From Cardinalis cardinalis (taxonomy: Eukaryota; Chordata; Aves; Passeriformes; Cardinalidae): 64,000 bases of DNA. A model generated the notes under the pieces. That model saw only the letters and a list, made by a program, of their open reading frames with translations. It had not been told where the DNA came from and did not search any database. The position numbers and the translations under genes were made by a program. Shown here piece by piece: positions 47,295 through 62,500 of this stretch (position 1 is its first letter; each line of letters begins with the position of its first letter). The stretch spans positions 693,289-757,288 of the forward strand of contig JACDOX010000068.1 of the NCBI GenBank assembly GCA_014549065.1, read 5' to 3'.

Positions 47295-47518
47295 CCTGCT
47301 TTTCCCTTATCGTTTTTATACTGGGTTGCAACATAAGGTGCAAATGAGGGAGGGAGGGAAGTGGCAAAGTTGGGAACACACAACTGAATTAATGATGGGA
47401 TTGTCAGTCATTTGGATGTCAGGCCCCACATCTATACACCATGCACTGGCATTGATCTTGCCCTGCCCACTTGGCCCAGAAAGGCAGTGAGAGCCTCTTC
47501 TCATGCTCAGCCACCATG
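47295..47518 (-). other. EIF2B5: EIF2B5 3' untranslated region
   Basis: Short non-coding stretch after the stop codon, ending at the best available poly(A) signal. The left end is inferred. Confidence 0.5.
47315..47320 (-). terminator. EIF2B5: Putative EIF2B5 poly(A) signal (variant TATAAA)
   Basis: Minus-strand TATAAA (context CCAGTATAAAAACG) 200 nt past the stop. No AATAAA or ATTAAA was found on this strand in the first kilobase, so a variant signal is the best candidate. Confidence 0.45.
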
Positions 47519-47584
47519 TCAGTCTTGGTCGCCGTCAGACGACTCCTCCTCTGCCTCCTCCAGCCACTGGATAAACTTCTGGAG
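47519..47584 (-). CDS. EIF2B5: EIF2B5 exon 16 (residues 687-707)
   Basis: Acceptor CTGCAG|CTCCAG. Encodes LQKFIQWLEEAEEESSDGDQ plus D and the stop TGA. The aromatic/acidic end is the hallmark of eIF2B epsilon and eIF5 catalytic C-termini. Confidence 0.96.
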   Translation of the reverse strand, partial: LQKFIQWLEEAEEESSDGDQD

Positions 47585-50500
47585 CTGCAGAGAGAATGAA
47601 ACAANTGGGTAACAACTGACACCTAGGAGATGCTGGAAATGCTCAACCAATACACTGTGTGAGTGAGCATGAACAAGAAAGTGCTTCCAGGAGAAATAGA
47701 AATGGAGGCAGTTTGAGGGAGTGAGAGACAATTAGGTGAAAAACAACTGGGATGCCAGAGACAAATGCAGATTGATTAAACTCCTAAAGGAGATTCCTCC
47801 AGTCTGACAATCCCTCCAACACTCAGCAAAAAGACAAAAGCTTGAGAGGCTTTCAGAGCTCCAGGCAAAGAGATGGCAGCTGCACNTTAGCTGACATGTC
47901 AGGAAAACTCTGCTGGGAAAAAAACGTGTCCCTCAGAAACTGCTATTAAAAAGGCAGCTCATTTTACGTTTTAACTGGGCTTGAACNAGCAGCTGAAAGC
48001 CCTGCTGACCTATACTAATAGCTGACTTTGCAAAGGCCTTGAACAAAGTTGTTCTTTAGATGGCTTTTTTCCCTCTACTTCTCTTCCAGATTCAGGGAGG
48101 AGGACTGGAACAGGGCTCAGCCAAACTGCAGCACAAAGTTCTGCCTGATGGAGGAGGGAAGTTTATATGCTCCTTGCAACAGAAGCCAAATGAAACTACT
48201 CAGTACAGCAAATGCTTAGAAATATATGTGAAGGGACTGCTGAGCCAGGAATGAAAACTTCAAAGGAATTGCATGGGGCCAGCACACAGGGCATTGGCCT
48301 AAAGCCTATTTCAAATGGGTGTTGGCTTAGAGAAGCCTTGCTGCTACTCCAAAAAGTGCTGGCCTCGTGCTACAGAGACTCCACTAGAAACAATCCTCAT
48401 ACTACCTCCATTCCTTATCCAAACAGGATGATTATGGCAGAATGCACAGAAACTGTTCTGGAGAACAAATCTGTGTTGCTTAGTGTTCAGTGCACTGCTG
48501 TATTTCTTGGCCTACCANGTGATGGCAGCTGCTCCACAGAAGGTGACAGTGACACCAAACTTTACTCNAAGTTTCTTTCAGCAGCTGTTGTCTGTCTCAC
48601 TCCCCCCAGCCNAGCCTCTCCCAACACCTTTGGGACTCACCCGCTGGTTTTTACGAAGCTGCTTTCCTTTGTCAGACGTGTCCCGCAAAGAGAACCAATT
48701 GAGAATTACATCTTCTTCCAGAATTTCCAGCTGGTAAAATGTCATCAACACCTGCATCAATTAGAAAAGAGCAACAGGCTCTCTATAAACTCTTTTGGGA
48801 CTAGCTCACGTCCAAGTACAAAGTTTGCACGTAATCTGTGTCTCTCAGCTCCGTCTTCACCAGAAGGCACTCAGTCTGCTTCATTTTCCTTCTACTGTTA
48901 AAAATAACCGTGATTCTCCTACCAAGCCTTATGTTCCTGACAGATGCTGTGACACATAATGAGTCAAAGTTCAAGCCACATCAGCTCTGAGGATGCTGCT
49001 GGGTATGACTGAGAGCAGTGGGCAACGAGGGGCCACANAGGACATCAGTTCAAGACATAAGATCTCTTTTTAAAGCAACCCANACACCACCCCCAAAGCA
49101 GATCCAACAACCAACTGATGCTGGCTCACATTAAACAGTGACACGTGCAGAGGAGCATGAACCTATCCAGCTGTGCCCCTCTTTCTGCCAGCTCTCTCTC
49201 TGCAGTGCCTTATGGCAGGTGTCAAAGCAATTGGTCATTGCTCAGCTCAAGCCCCTGCCCTGTGAGCGAGGGGGAGAGGCCATCAGGCTTTCTCAGGGTG
49301 CCTTTGTGCTCAGGCAGAGCAGGCACTTCGCATCGGCCTCCTTGCAGCAGGGCGCTAACAAAGCTGGCTGCCAACTCCAAATATAAAGTGTCACTTCAAT
49401 TCCCAGCCTCTAGGGAAACCCAGGCCCCTAGAACAATGGACACATGCCAAACAATTGCTGTAATTCAAGGACATTTTGGCTCACCAAACTGAAAGCTTTT
49501 GGCTCCAGTCCTAAGTGCTTTGCCATCAGCCAGAAGCACTGGTAGCAGAAGTNAGGATTACTCTTTCTTGAGGAATCAAGAGCTAAGCAGGCTCTAGGAG
49601 AGCTCCTCCAAAACAGACAGGGGCTTCCTGAGTTGCTGCTAAAGGAGCCTTGTAATCCAAGTCAAATGCTCTCCATGTGATAAGGCAGACAGAATGTAGG
49701 GACAAAATATTTGTGAAGGATGGTGAGGAGGAATATATGAAAATTCTCAGAAGCAGGGAGACAAATAATAAGCCACATGACAGCTTTCCTTTACTCCCTA
49801 TTTCATAACTAGCTCAGCCTCAATGAAATTCCACTTTTATTCCCAGCTTTTGTGTTTTGCACTCCAAAGTAGGATAAACCATTTAGCAGTGAGATCCCAG
49901 GGACCATGGAGAGATAAATGAAGAGAAGCTCTTCCTAGAGCGAGTCTCTGGCCTCGCCTCTTCCAGTGTCACACAACAAGGGCATCTATGTTGGAAGCTG
50001 CAAAATAATAGCTCCCCACAGGCTGCAGGCTGGTAATTAATACTCACCCTCAGCTGTGCTCCCTCAGAGGCACAGGCAGACACAGAACTTTTTTTAAGAA
50101 ATTGTTATAAATGGATTTTCTACACACCCTCTCCACCGAGACTCCAAAATTCTCTCCCTTAAANCAGAGAGGTGATGATGTAAATAGGATGCATTCCACT
50201 GTGAATCTAGCAAAAATAGATTTGGGAGAGGATACTCACTTTAGCTATCGATGTGCAGAGACTGTCATGTTCCAAGAAGAATTCCTCAATGGCACATAAG
50301 GCATTCAAGTGATCTGATGCACGTTTTATGTAGTTCTTAAACAACGGGGTCCAGTTCTTCAACAGCTGCAGGGAGAAAACACAGAAGACCTCCTGAGCTG
50401 AGATGGATGGGTGCAGTCAGCCCTGTGTCTCAGCTGTGTTACACCAAGAAAGTAACCCAGGGAAGCATTTTATGAAGCTATTCAGCTAACTACTTCAGGT

Positions 50501-53500
50501 ATTTGACCCTCTCTGTCCATGAAACAGATAATATGGAGTCTCACATGTGAGAAGAGAACCTGGTTTTACTAAGCTTTCAGGATATCTATTAGCTTTCTTG
50601 TTTTTGCCTCTCTGGATGGAATACCAGATCATCACAATGAATGTTGTTCAATGGAGTCTGGTATTCAAACAAAATCTCTTCACTGCAGACTGATAAGAAG
50701 AGATACCTATATGCTACTCACAGCCTCCCCCCACAGAGCAGCTGACATTTCAGTGGAATTTTCCTTCAAAGCAGAAGGACGAATAAGGAAACACAGAAAA
50801 AGATAATGCCAGGTTAATTACCAGCTAGTAGAAGTGAACAGTGAAAAACAACCACCCCTAAAACAGGAACGTGTCAGAGCAGCCCCTAAGTGCAAATCAC
50901 GCATTTGCTGTGTGCCTAGAGGCTTGTTTGGATCCTGAAGCCTGCTGCAGGGAATGAGTGGGAAGGATGAAGGACAAGAAGTTGCTACACTATTAGTTGT
51001 TCTCTCCTCCAAGGCTTATTTTTCTTGAAGTCTTAAGTTTAATGATTTTAGTGCTGCCTCTTCAAACAATATTTCTGAGTCCCCCACAGCTCTTTCCCTT
51101 GTACATACCTGGGAAATATGCAGCAGGGAGCACTGCAAAGCAGCACAGACTGACCTGAATCTGGGATAAGGAGATCCCTGTCCATAAAAATTTTAAAAGG
51201 TATCAGAACTTGGATAAGNTACAAAAATTCTTCATTGGCCAGATCATGACCTGACCATCCTACAAAAGCATTGTAGGAAATTAAATCAGAGCTCCACATC
51301 TTTTTAAATTGAGTAATAGCAGGTGATCCTGAAACTACACCTCTGGCATGCCTGCACAGATATACAGGTCTGCTGTGCCTTCAGCAGTGTCTCCTTACAG
51401 AACACATCTGGTCTGTTTTGAAGGGAAACTGGCAATTCACAGGGGCTTGGGGTGTGATGAAGAAGCTTTGAGTCACCTAAATTTGGGGTTTAACAGCATG
51501 ATACTGTCCAGGATAACTGTTAACAGGCAGCAGATCTGGGAGAGGGAGAGCTCCAGGACACACAGCAGAGCTACAACCCAGGCTCTGGAGATAGTCCCGG
51601 CTGGTGTGGACTATCAAAGGCAGCCTCAGCTAGGAAACAGTGCTCATCTACTCTNTAGTACTGCACTCCATCACCTCTGCAGACACATCTGCTATGCAAC
51701 CCTGCTGGCATTTGCATGCCTCAAGCAGAAACAAAGAAGGGGATTAGTCTGAGCAAACTCATCTGTACAGTGGTACATTGACTGGTTTAAGGAACAACAG
51801 TAACAGCACAGAATGATCCTGATCATCATGGTATGACAATAAAACAACAGGGTTCTGTGGCATATTTACAGGAGGTACTTTAGCAAAATGCTTAATGCTA
51901 AACACTCTTCCCTCCTCTACAACCATCTCCCCATTCTTATTACTACTGGATAAGAAAGTTATCCTACTGGAAAGTTTATTCCAGGCTAAGAAACACTTTG
52001 TAATACCTTTCTATTAACACCTTTAAATCATAAGNAGACACAAACCTAACCAGAAATGACTGAGTTTCTGAAAGCAGGTTATTTATACAGAAAACACTCA
52101 CAACCCCAGGACCCAATTCAGTGTGCCTGCTGCTGGAAAAGGGAAAGAAGAAAAAATATACCATGTCAAGTTGAGAACATGCACTGCACTGTAACTGGTG
52201 CTAGTGGGGGTAGTTAGACCACAGCAGCATCTGGGCTGATCACCATAAATGGCTTCAGTGACAGCAGAAATCCATTTGGTCTCCAAACAAGCAATCTCAT
52301 GGTGTGTTCACATGCACTCCATTACAGAATCCCAGTTCTGGGAAAGGTCTGTAGTTCCAGGAAAGGTCTATTTCTGCACCTTCTCTGCTTTACAACTTGC
52401 ACAAGAGCTGAACGAAACGTCTGACACACATCAAACTGGATATCTCTATTTGTCAAGCCTCCATGTTTCATCTGAAAAAAATACCCACGGGCATATCCTT
52501 TACCAGATGCTTGTTTCCTAAAATTGCTGCAACACTTCAGAGCTTCATGCTCAGGGGCCAGCACTTCAGACCACATCGTGTGGTTTCAAGTCAAACCATA
52601 CATCACAACTATGGCATTCCCACAATTTCCCCTCCTGAGCTGCCTGGGACTGCTGTACCATAGATTTTACATAAGCAACCCATCTTATTTCAGCATCTCT
52701 TGGTCAGAGTTGAGCTACAAAGAGAGTGAGAAACATAAAACAGGTCTGTACAGTTCAGTGGGCTCCTGATACCCATCACTCTCAGAATGCAGGTAGCCCC
52801 ATCTCACACAAAATAACACTTTTCCATAACTACTCCATCATGAGTAGCCCTCGGCCCAAAACTGCTATTGCCTGAGGCAGTTTTAGCTGCAAACTTCAGC
52901 AGCAACTACTTTCATTATGTACTAACCTATACCAAGCCTGCGCTTGGGATTTGCAGAGTGTAAATAAGAATTAGTAAATTAATGGAGTACACTTTTTACT
53001 AACCAGGGAATTGCAAGCTACAGAGAAGCCACTGTTCCAGATGCTGTACAACTTCAGCCTGAAAACTGATCTTTGCAGAGCACTGCTGGTAAATACACAA
53101 AGCTGCTGCCTCAGAAGAACAGTGCTGTGTATTTAATAAGCCTTTGAAGGCTGGGTAACTACATCTATTAGAGGTATATCTCACCCCAAATACTGCGTTA
53201 TTGTAACAGTGACAAACACCATGAGTGCAAGTGAACACACCTGTACCTCACCAGGACACTGTGCTCCAGCTGAATGCAGTGCAGAAAGGCAGCACAGCAA
53301 TCCTGAACACAGTGAAGGATTCTCTAAGAAACTTCCTGGTTGTTCTTTACAAGGGAGAATCTGGAGAAACTGGCTGCCATGATGGTCAATTGGTTTGACA
53401 CCTGGCTTTTCTGATAAANCTAAGGGTAATTTTAATTTCATAAATGAGCACAATTCCCTGCCTAGACAAATGCCACATAGCATGACACATGGCCAGTCTA

Positions 53501-56500
53501 AACACCACATTTTGATTATTACTACTTCTCAGTAAAGGTGAGCTGAGTTGCTCTCTCTGCTGCTAAACATGAGCATTAGCTTTCCTTTGATGAAAAAAAT
53601 ATGGACAGAGTTACCCAGAGAAACTCTTCACCTGCTACCATTGTCTTTAGCTTCTGGGGTTTGGGGCAACTGCACAAAACTTCATGCATTTATATGCTTC
53701 ATCCCAGAACATCTTCTGACTGGGTGCTGCAGTGAAATTCTCCTTTCCCACTCACGCTACAGTTAAGAGCCTAATCTGGGAGACCAAGAGATGCCATATC
53801 CCAGCTGGGATTAAAAAAACCAAACCCCATCCTATATAGCTACCAATTCCACACAAACTGTTGTCTAGATGAACTGCTTTCCACTCAGAATTTAACACCT
53901 GCTCCAACATTTTCTTCGATCCTCCTTCAATTCTCTTTTTCTAGGACAGGACATGCTATTCAAGAAAACAGTCTGGAAAAATGAACAAAAGCAAGCAGAA
54001 TTTAAACAGAGCAGCAAAATCTCACTAAGCCATCTGAAGAAAAGATCAGTTTACATGGATGTTTTCTGCAGAAGTCATCTCCACATGTCCAAGAGGTGAA
54101 TTAAGTAGCATGCTTACACCTACACAAAGAAGAATTAGTTTTCCACCCTTTCCCATCAATTGAAAGGACATACTTCCTCAGATAAAGGATTATGAGGAAG
54201 TCTAGTGTTCCTCTCAGTCTCCTAAAAAAAAAAAAAGTAGTCCAAAAAAAAATGAAGTAGTCTGTGCCAAACATGTGTCAGACCTATTCATTCTGAAAGA
54301 GCATTTTCAGGATCTGTAGTTTGCAAAGTCAAATACATAAATGGACTGTAACAAGGAGACAAAGATACTACAATGACTTCAGCTTGGGTGAAAAAAACCA
54401 GTAAGAGAATACTGCCTGCTTTTAAAACAGATCCTACCCCATTTTGTCTGCTATAAGGCAGGAAATTGAAATTGGTACACCAAACTATACAACCCATGTC
54501 CCTAGCAACAAAGCAGAACTTTATCTTTGCACAAAGACAACAATATCGTGCCTTGGCATTTGGCTGGAAAAAAAAAATGGCACCAATTATGGAATGCAGT
54601 AAAATAAGACCTTGGAAAGGATCCCATTGGGAGAGGAGTGCTCCCCATTGCCCCAGGGAGAGGACTTGAGATGGATTGGAACTGGGTTGCTGGAATGCAA
54701 GCCTGTAAATATATCTTTAACAGACCTCCTCTTTTCTCTTTTACAAATTATGCACTTCTACTGTGTCACACAGGCAACAGAAACAACCACAGGTACTGAA
54801 GTAGAGCTCCCACACCTACAGTCTCAGCTGAGCTCTGTCAAACAGCAACAACAGTTTCAGTTCATTTTTATTTCTATAGAAGACAAAGAGGCTCAGGAAC
54901 TCAAGGAGTTCAAGTGGCTCCAGGCTTATACAAAGGGATTTCTCATGCAGGAACTACNTAGGGCACACAGAAAGACTGTTACACACTAGGAGACAAGCCC
55001 AAAGAAGAGTCAAATGGAGCAGGACTCACAGGAAGTAATGCTGAGAAATAGTTCTGGGAGTCCAGGTTTGCATCCAGCTGCTGCAGTGGGAACTCCAGGA
55101 TCACTTTACTGAGCACCTGCATCATCTCCTTCAGGCTAATGTTATATGCATACCTAAAATGAAAAAGGCAACATTTCAACATTTCACACTGTCTGATCTC
55201 TGCAGACTGCGGCTATTCACAGAGTAGAAAATCTGATTTTCATATTTTTATTTGTTTATTTGGTTTTCCAAATATTCAGATAATAAAATTACTTTGCATT
55301 CCATCAGACTCTGCATAAGGCCGTAAGTCCTAAAAATCTNTTATAACAACTAGAACAAGCTGCTGCAGGGACAGCACCCTCACATTTACCAGAGTGCTGT
55401 AGGAATGCTCTTGCACAAAAGAGGGCACACAGGTTTGGATTTGAGAAACACTAGATAAAAGGCACTCTGATTATGTGTTGTAGACTTGCTGCTGTAAAAA
55501 TACTGTAGACAAGTCACACCACAGCACAGCCCCAGCTGCAAGCAGCTGGCTGAATGCTGCAATGCCCAGAGCAACAGACCCTGCATGAACTTCCAGGCAG
55601 TCGTGCCAAGAACTGGCCTTTTCTCTTCAGTCCACAGTTATTTAGCAGCAATTCAATCTCTTGTTACAGAGAGGGGGCAGGAAAAGCCTAATTACCAAGG
55701 ATGCTAGAGGTGCAGCTGGTGCTCCCCATCAACTCCTGCTGTCATTCAGTCACGATGTCTAAGCTGCATTTCTCATGCTCCATACTGATAAAATGTCTAA
55801 CAATGGGCATTCACGTGGTCTCTCCTCTTCTTTTGACATGCCTGCTGTCAATCCCAGCTGTTCAGCATAAGGGACAATATCCCTAAGGACACCCCAAGGA
55901 TCCCTAAGGACCTCCCCAACTCACTTGAGCGAGTTGATTTCCAGGACCAGGTTGTCACAGGAAATGTTTTCTTCTTCACCCCTTTGTAACGTACCCAGAA
56001 CCTCATTCTGGAAAACTAATGAAAGAAAGTACAGGCAGTTAGACATGAGGGAAAAGCACAGATTCTCCAAACTGCTCCTTACTGAAGGAATGATGCCCTT
56101 CACAAAAAAGGCATTCTGACACAGATGTTTATTTGTTCTCTGTACACTGACACAAACCCACAGCAACTATACTTATAAATAGTGGGATATAATTCAAACA
56201 AAGGAAACCACCTACTACATGTCACTGATCTATCCACAGAAACCAGTACAAAGCCATTTACCTCTGCAGCCTTTTAGAGCAGAGTTTCTAATATACTTTC
56301 NCAATCTAGCCTTTCCTATTCAGACAAACTTCATCTTCCCATAACTGAAAGTATTAATTCAAATCTAAAATTTATTGGTTTAATTTCCTTTGAGGCGGTA
56401 TTCCAACATGAGAAAGTTTTTGGGTTTTTCCAATTTGGCCTGAACCTCTTTCAAATCCAGGTAAGCTTAACACAACAAAACAGAAAACCAAAACATCTCT

Positions 56501-59500
56501 GCCAAAAGAGGAAACTCCTACAAGGACATTTACTTCTCCAGAATGATTACACTACTAAGCTGTCCATACAGAGAAACTCTAGTGGACCTTGCCATAGTCT
56601 CTAAAATTACTGCCATTAAACAGTAAGACACTGCCATTAAACAGACAACTCAGGGAGGTCTCTTTCATGAAGGTNCAGTGATGAGAAAGAATGCAATGAG
56701 AAAGATGGAGACTCTCTGCTAGTTTNTCATCCTTGACTGCCTGGGTTAACCCAGCAGTGATACAGGGAATATTAAAGAACTCCGTAGAAAATGCAGGAAG
56801 TGAGATCAGGAAACAACATATCACAGAGGTGCACAAATTTTCCAATATAGCCAGAGAAAGCAGCACAAACCTCACACACTGCAGTATCTACAGAATCACT
56901 GTACTTCTTCAGAGCCCATCTCACCTTTGATGTCATCCAGCTGAGGGGAAGCTGCCCGACTGTCTGGCTCCTCAGAGCCCATGCTCAGGTCACTGTCAGA
57001 TTCACTCTCTTCCTCTGAGTGCACAGCTGGGCCTGAGGAAGGAGAAGATGCAGCATTCAGCACTCAAAAGTGCTGCAACCATCATATGCCATGAGGAACC
57101 AGGTGTCCCAGGGACTTCCCAACCAAGTCAGCAACTATCTGTCCTTGAAAGGAAGCTTCTATTTACAGGTCCAGATGATTAGATTTGCTGCAGAGGGAAC
57201 ACTACAGCTGGCACGAGGATAATGGGATTTTTTGGGAGTCTGCAGGCAGACAACAAAGGACACGGACAGAATCAACTGCATTTTGTGCAAACTGCTGAGT
57301 CACAATGGAGCAATGTCAGCAGACACTGCCACTGGCAGGAAGAAAGCCAGCAGCACCTGGAATAGCCAAAGCATATTCCCATCTGAGGGAGGGGCTGGTG
57401 TCCCATAGTGCAGCATTCCCAGCACAGATAGCTCTGTGTGTTAGTGCAAGGCAAATATCTAACAAACACCTTCCACAGAGCACAGGTAGAGAGAATCTGG
57501 TCCATGATGTGCTTTTAACTCTCACCTTCCCTCCACACATAGCTGTTACCTGGAGCCAGTCTGCCCAGGTCTTCCTCTAGACACAATCACCAGCATCCCA
57601 CTTGGCTGGTTTCCCCAACACATACCTGTCTGCTCAGCCCCAGGTGACCACATAAAACTTTTTCTCACCCCATAGGCTTTGCCTCTGCTCTTCTTCATCC
57701 TCTTCATTCTTGTCATCTGCTTTCCAGAGATAGCCTCTGCCCTCTGAGCCTACATCCTTTTTATTGTACCCTGAAAAAGAATCAGCAATCAGAACGTGGA
57801 TGTAGCAGATCTGCTTACAGGCAAAGCTGAAATAGACTGTATAACCTNCATGTTACTGCCCCTAAAGAGCTTTCATGAAGAGGGAGCTGGGATTCCTGCA
57901 GATGGAGATGGATTTCAGCTTTCATTTTCTCACATGCCTTGACAAGTGACTTACTCCTCCTTACAGCAGCAACATTTGGCAGACCATGTTTAGATCCCTT
58001 GACAAACCCACACTGTAGCAACAGCACTTCACAAGGACAAAGCCCTTGGACTCAGCTGAGTATCCTTGCTTGCCCTGATGAAAACCCATAGGTTCCAGGT
58101 TGAAAGCAGCTCTAAGCTCCATCCTAGCACTGCAGTGTCTGGAATGGTGCTGGTAAAGACTCCAAAAGATCATGGAAGACAAAACTTTCTGCACAGCTTT
58201 AGTGCATGGAGACAGAGACTCTCATACCTTTCAGTTTCACTTTGCTCTCCTTGTTCACACCAGAATCATCACTGAACTGGTCATCGTCCTCTTCCTCCTC
58301 ATCTGGGGGGTGCAGAGAGATCACTGTGCCCTCAGAGAGAGTGATGCCAGGACCTACTACTACCTGAAAATATGTGAAACACATCTTAATGACAAATACT
58401 GTGACTGCCCCCTTGTACCTCCACCAGCAGCTGCAGACAAGCTGTCACTAATAAGTGCAACTGAAGACACCAGCACTGCTACTTTCCATACTATACTGCC
58501 CCAGCTAAGCAAAGGGAAGAAAAGGGTGGGAGAAGTAGCACTGTCTCCACCTCTGCAAAAAGGCTTGGGGCAGCCCTGTGTTCTGGAATAGTACAGTGTA
58601 AGATAAGTAACCTGCTAGGAGAGGCAGAAAGCAGAACAGACATAAATCAGCTCACCTGAGAAGAGAGGACACAGTGGGGCTTTAGCTTTACTTTCTCCTT
58701 CACTTCAGCCTCATCACAGATAACAGAATGGTGGATCTCCACGTTATCTGCTATGTGCACTCGGTCCCACAGAACAGCTCCATCCAAAGTCACTTTATCA
58801 CCTGTTACACACCACCAAGTACAAATATGTTGAGGAAGGCTGTCTGGTGCTCTCTGACACTGCTGAGTCTTACTGGCGAACTTAAGCCTTACATCTTACT
58901 GACTCNTAACCCCCTTGATGCATGATGGATGTTAGATGACAGGGGAAGAAACAGCTCATGAAAATGGGGACAGATGTCCCTCATTTGCAGGATGGTGGTG
59001 GTTGATAACTCTAGATNAGTAAAGGTCATGTGTACTCTGCTGCTGAAACAATTAATTTTCATTAAGTANTTTCCAGCTTCATTATGGTACCATGGTAATC
59101 TATCTCCTCTGCTGGAAAACCAAGCTTTTCTCCTTTCTCCCCATTAGCAATCAATCAGTACCCACCTATCATCCTCTCTNAGTGCAAAACGCACTTTAAA
59201 AACTGAATTCCAGCAAATGTGTGCCCTGGCCTGGCAAGGCTGGCACATTCCCCACTCCTGCACTCACCTATCCTGCAGTTCTGCCCAATAACNCTGTTGG
59301 TGATGGAGCAGTTGCTGCCGATGACCGTTCCCTGCCCGATGAGCACGTTCTCCTCCAGCACGCTGCCNTGGCCGAGGCTCACATCCACCCCTCGGTAAAT
59401 GTTGTGTTTAGAGTGGGTGTAACTCTGGTTCTTGTCATCAGTGAAGTTCATCTCCGGAGTGAGAGGATAAACCCAGCGCCGGATGATGTCAGAGCACACA

Positions 59501-62500
59501 GCTTCATACATCAGCAGGTTGCATATATGAGCACCATACTCTTCTGTTGTTACATGCATATGGATCTGGTTCCCCAGGACCTGGCAGACAGGCAGGAGCA
59601 CATCAGAGGGTTCTCTAAGCCAAAGTATCAGGATCTCCCTTGTAACAACCCTCTCCTTACCTCCTCATTCACCAACAGGCCACGCACAAAGTCATCCCGT
59701 GTCTGGTAGTCAAAGTTGTCTGTGAACAGTTCAGCCACCTGCCAGGAATAAAGTACAAGGTAATACTATAGTTGGAGCAAAGTTATGCACAATATAGGAA
59801 AGTGATGGTCTTGCCTTGAATAAAGCTCAATATTCCTGCTAGGAATATTGACCCTCCCATCTCCTCCCCCTACTACTCCTCCAGAATCCATGAACAGATT
59901 CTGATTTCAAAAGGGGCAAGACATTGCTTTAGCATTTCCAAGCAATCTTCCCAGCCTTACTTTGTAGTTTCACCCCCAAAGGAAGGCTGCAGGCAAACTT
60001 TATCAGATATGGAAGATATGTTAGCAAGCCTTAGCTGGAATAACCCTGAATGTTACCCTAACATGGTACCAGCTTAAAAGTACTGACACTTCTCCACAGC
60101 ACAGCCACCACCTCTGCTCCACGGATGTTATTATATCCAAAGTGAAATAACTTATTTCCTGAAATAGTTTCATTCTGTGCCAAATCAGCCAGTCTCTGGA
60201 TGCACCCACCATGTAGTTCTGCCAGGGCTTGAGCAGCGGATGCCAGAAACAGACTGAGCCCCCATGTGTTCCACACAGCAGCACCACATGGTCACCCAGG
60301 CCCTCAGCTCAGCTGGTTCTGTTTCCCAAACCTGGTACTCAGGCCACACACACCCTGCACACCAGCAGTACCAAGGGAGCAGTGCAGACTGAATTTTGGG
60401 CCCTTGGAAGGGCAAGGCTCACCTGTGGAGAGCAGATGCTGATATGACAATCCAGCAAGTCATGGCGCACCTCGACATTCTCAATAGAGTTCTGGAACAG
60501 ACTCTGAAAGAGGAAAAAATTCAGGTGACCTGAGTGCCTCATGCAGTATCAAACCCCAAAAGCTTTCTATAAGCCAGGGGCACTATTGACTGAATTATTT
60601 AACTAGCTGAAGCTCTGAGGATTAGAGAAATCTACAATCTACACTAGACCCAATCTCAGCAGGCATAGACTGGTCACACAAAGAGCTGAGTGTCAGCCAG
60701 CAGAGACTGCCCCTGCTCCTACACAGTGCAGGTCTCCCAGAAACAGCTTGTACTTCCAACAATCACTTTTGATGAGGTTCCTTACNTCCGGGAGTCTCTG
60801 GGAGCTACAATTGTCCAAAAAATACTGATAAATCCAAATACAATTTTTACAGCTGGGGGTCAGTTTTGTATTGTTGCATTTGTTTCTTTTGGTTTTTCCT
60901 TTTTTGTTTCCTATGGTGGTTTGTACTTCCATTTGAAGACATGAAATAACCTCCTGATTACTGATTTGGGAATGAAAATATATAATCACAGCCTTAGTTA
61001 TGAGTTGAAGAAAGAAACTGGTCCATCTATCTCATAGAGAAAGTGCCTTCACAGACATTTACAGAGCATTTACTACATTATTATGTGAACAAACAGGTAA
61101 AAGGAGGTGTAATTCCACCCCATGTCAGGTTCAACAACACTTCAAAAAGGAAAGGGCTGTCAAATACTGGAATGGACTGCCCAGGGAGGTGCTGGTGTCC
61201 CACCCCTGGAGGTGTTCAAGAAATGACTGGATGTGCCATGGTCTAGTTGATAAGGTGGTGATCAAAGGTTGGACTCTGATCTCAGAGCTCTTTTCCAGCC
61301 TAAATGATTTGGTAAAAATGGTGGTATATGGTAGTGGTATATGCACCCCAAATTGGGAGCCCCTGTGATATCACAAATAATCTCCCTCCCTTCTTTTACA
61401 TCATGGAAAGGAAATAAAGGTCAAAACCTAAACTCTGAGAAATCATCTGCCTCATGCTCAAACTGGAATGAGGCACAAACATGCATGTCCCAGCATGATT
61501 TCACCAAGCCTCAAATNAAGATCAAGGGGGGAAAAAAGCCATTAACCCCAAGTTATTTCCTATCATCTGCTCCTCCAAGAGGAGCAGCTAGGACAGTTCC
61601 CCNGCCCTCATTCAAGGAGGATCTCCTTGGGTGGGCTGCTTCACTACCACAGCCCTTTTCCACCGGCCAGGCTCCAGACGCACCATAGGAAAGCGGAATC
61701 GCTTCAGCCCCTGCGTTCTCTGGTAGTGAAGGACACGGTTTGTGGCACTGTCCATAGCAACAACAATGTCATCCTCCTTGCACCTGGCATGGTGGCCAGG
61801 CGAGGACTCCTTGAATATCATCGTCATCACGGACACGTTCTTTTCCATCTTACGACGCAACCTGAAAAAGGAGGGCAGAACTATGAGAACGCTCCTCAGA
61901 GAGCTACAGACTGCAGCACACCAGGCAAGATTCACTCTTCCAGCACCTACTTGTGCTCTTCCAGGGCTTTGGATATATTGAAGTTGGACACCACGTCGCC
62001 AGTGACCAGGATGAAGTCGGAACGAACGAGGGACTTGGCGTCCACGTCGCGCAGCACGTCCCCAAGGGAGCGGTACAGGTCCGAGGTGACAAAGCGCACC
62101 TTGTTGGGAGACGTGTGCCGGCACCACTTGGATTTTCTGGAAGAAGGAAAAAAACTCATCAGGAAGGCATAAANAGGCTGTTCCCACAGACACACTAGGA
62201 CACAGTGTCCCACTGCATGCCCCACCTATANGGGAGTGCTATGACAGTGAGCCTGCTATTGCCAGGCTCAGGTACACTCAGAAGNGGAACTGAGAAGCAG
62301 TCCCACAACATTCAACCCTTTCTAACACTGCACAACCACCCTCCTACACAGCAGGGACAGTCCTTTCTGAGAAATGCTGGGAGATCACTGCTGAAAGGGT
62401 GTCTCTTACAGTTTTCATAGGAATCAGTGAGACCTTTGAGGCTTGTTGGAGGGCAGACAAATACTTTCCATGATAAAACTAAAAACAAGAAGAGATTCTT

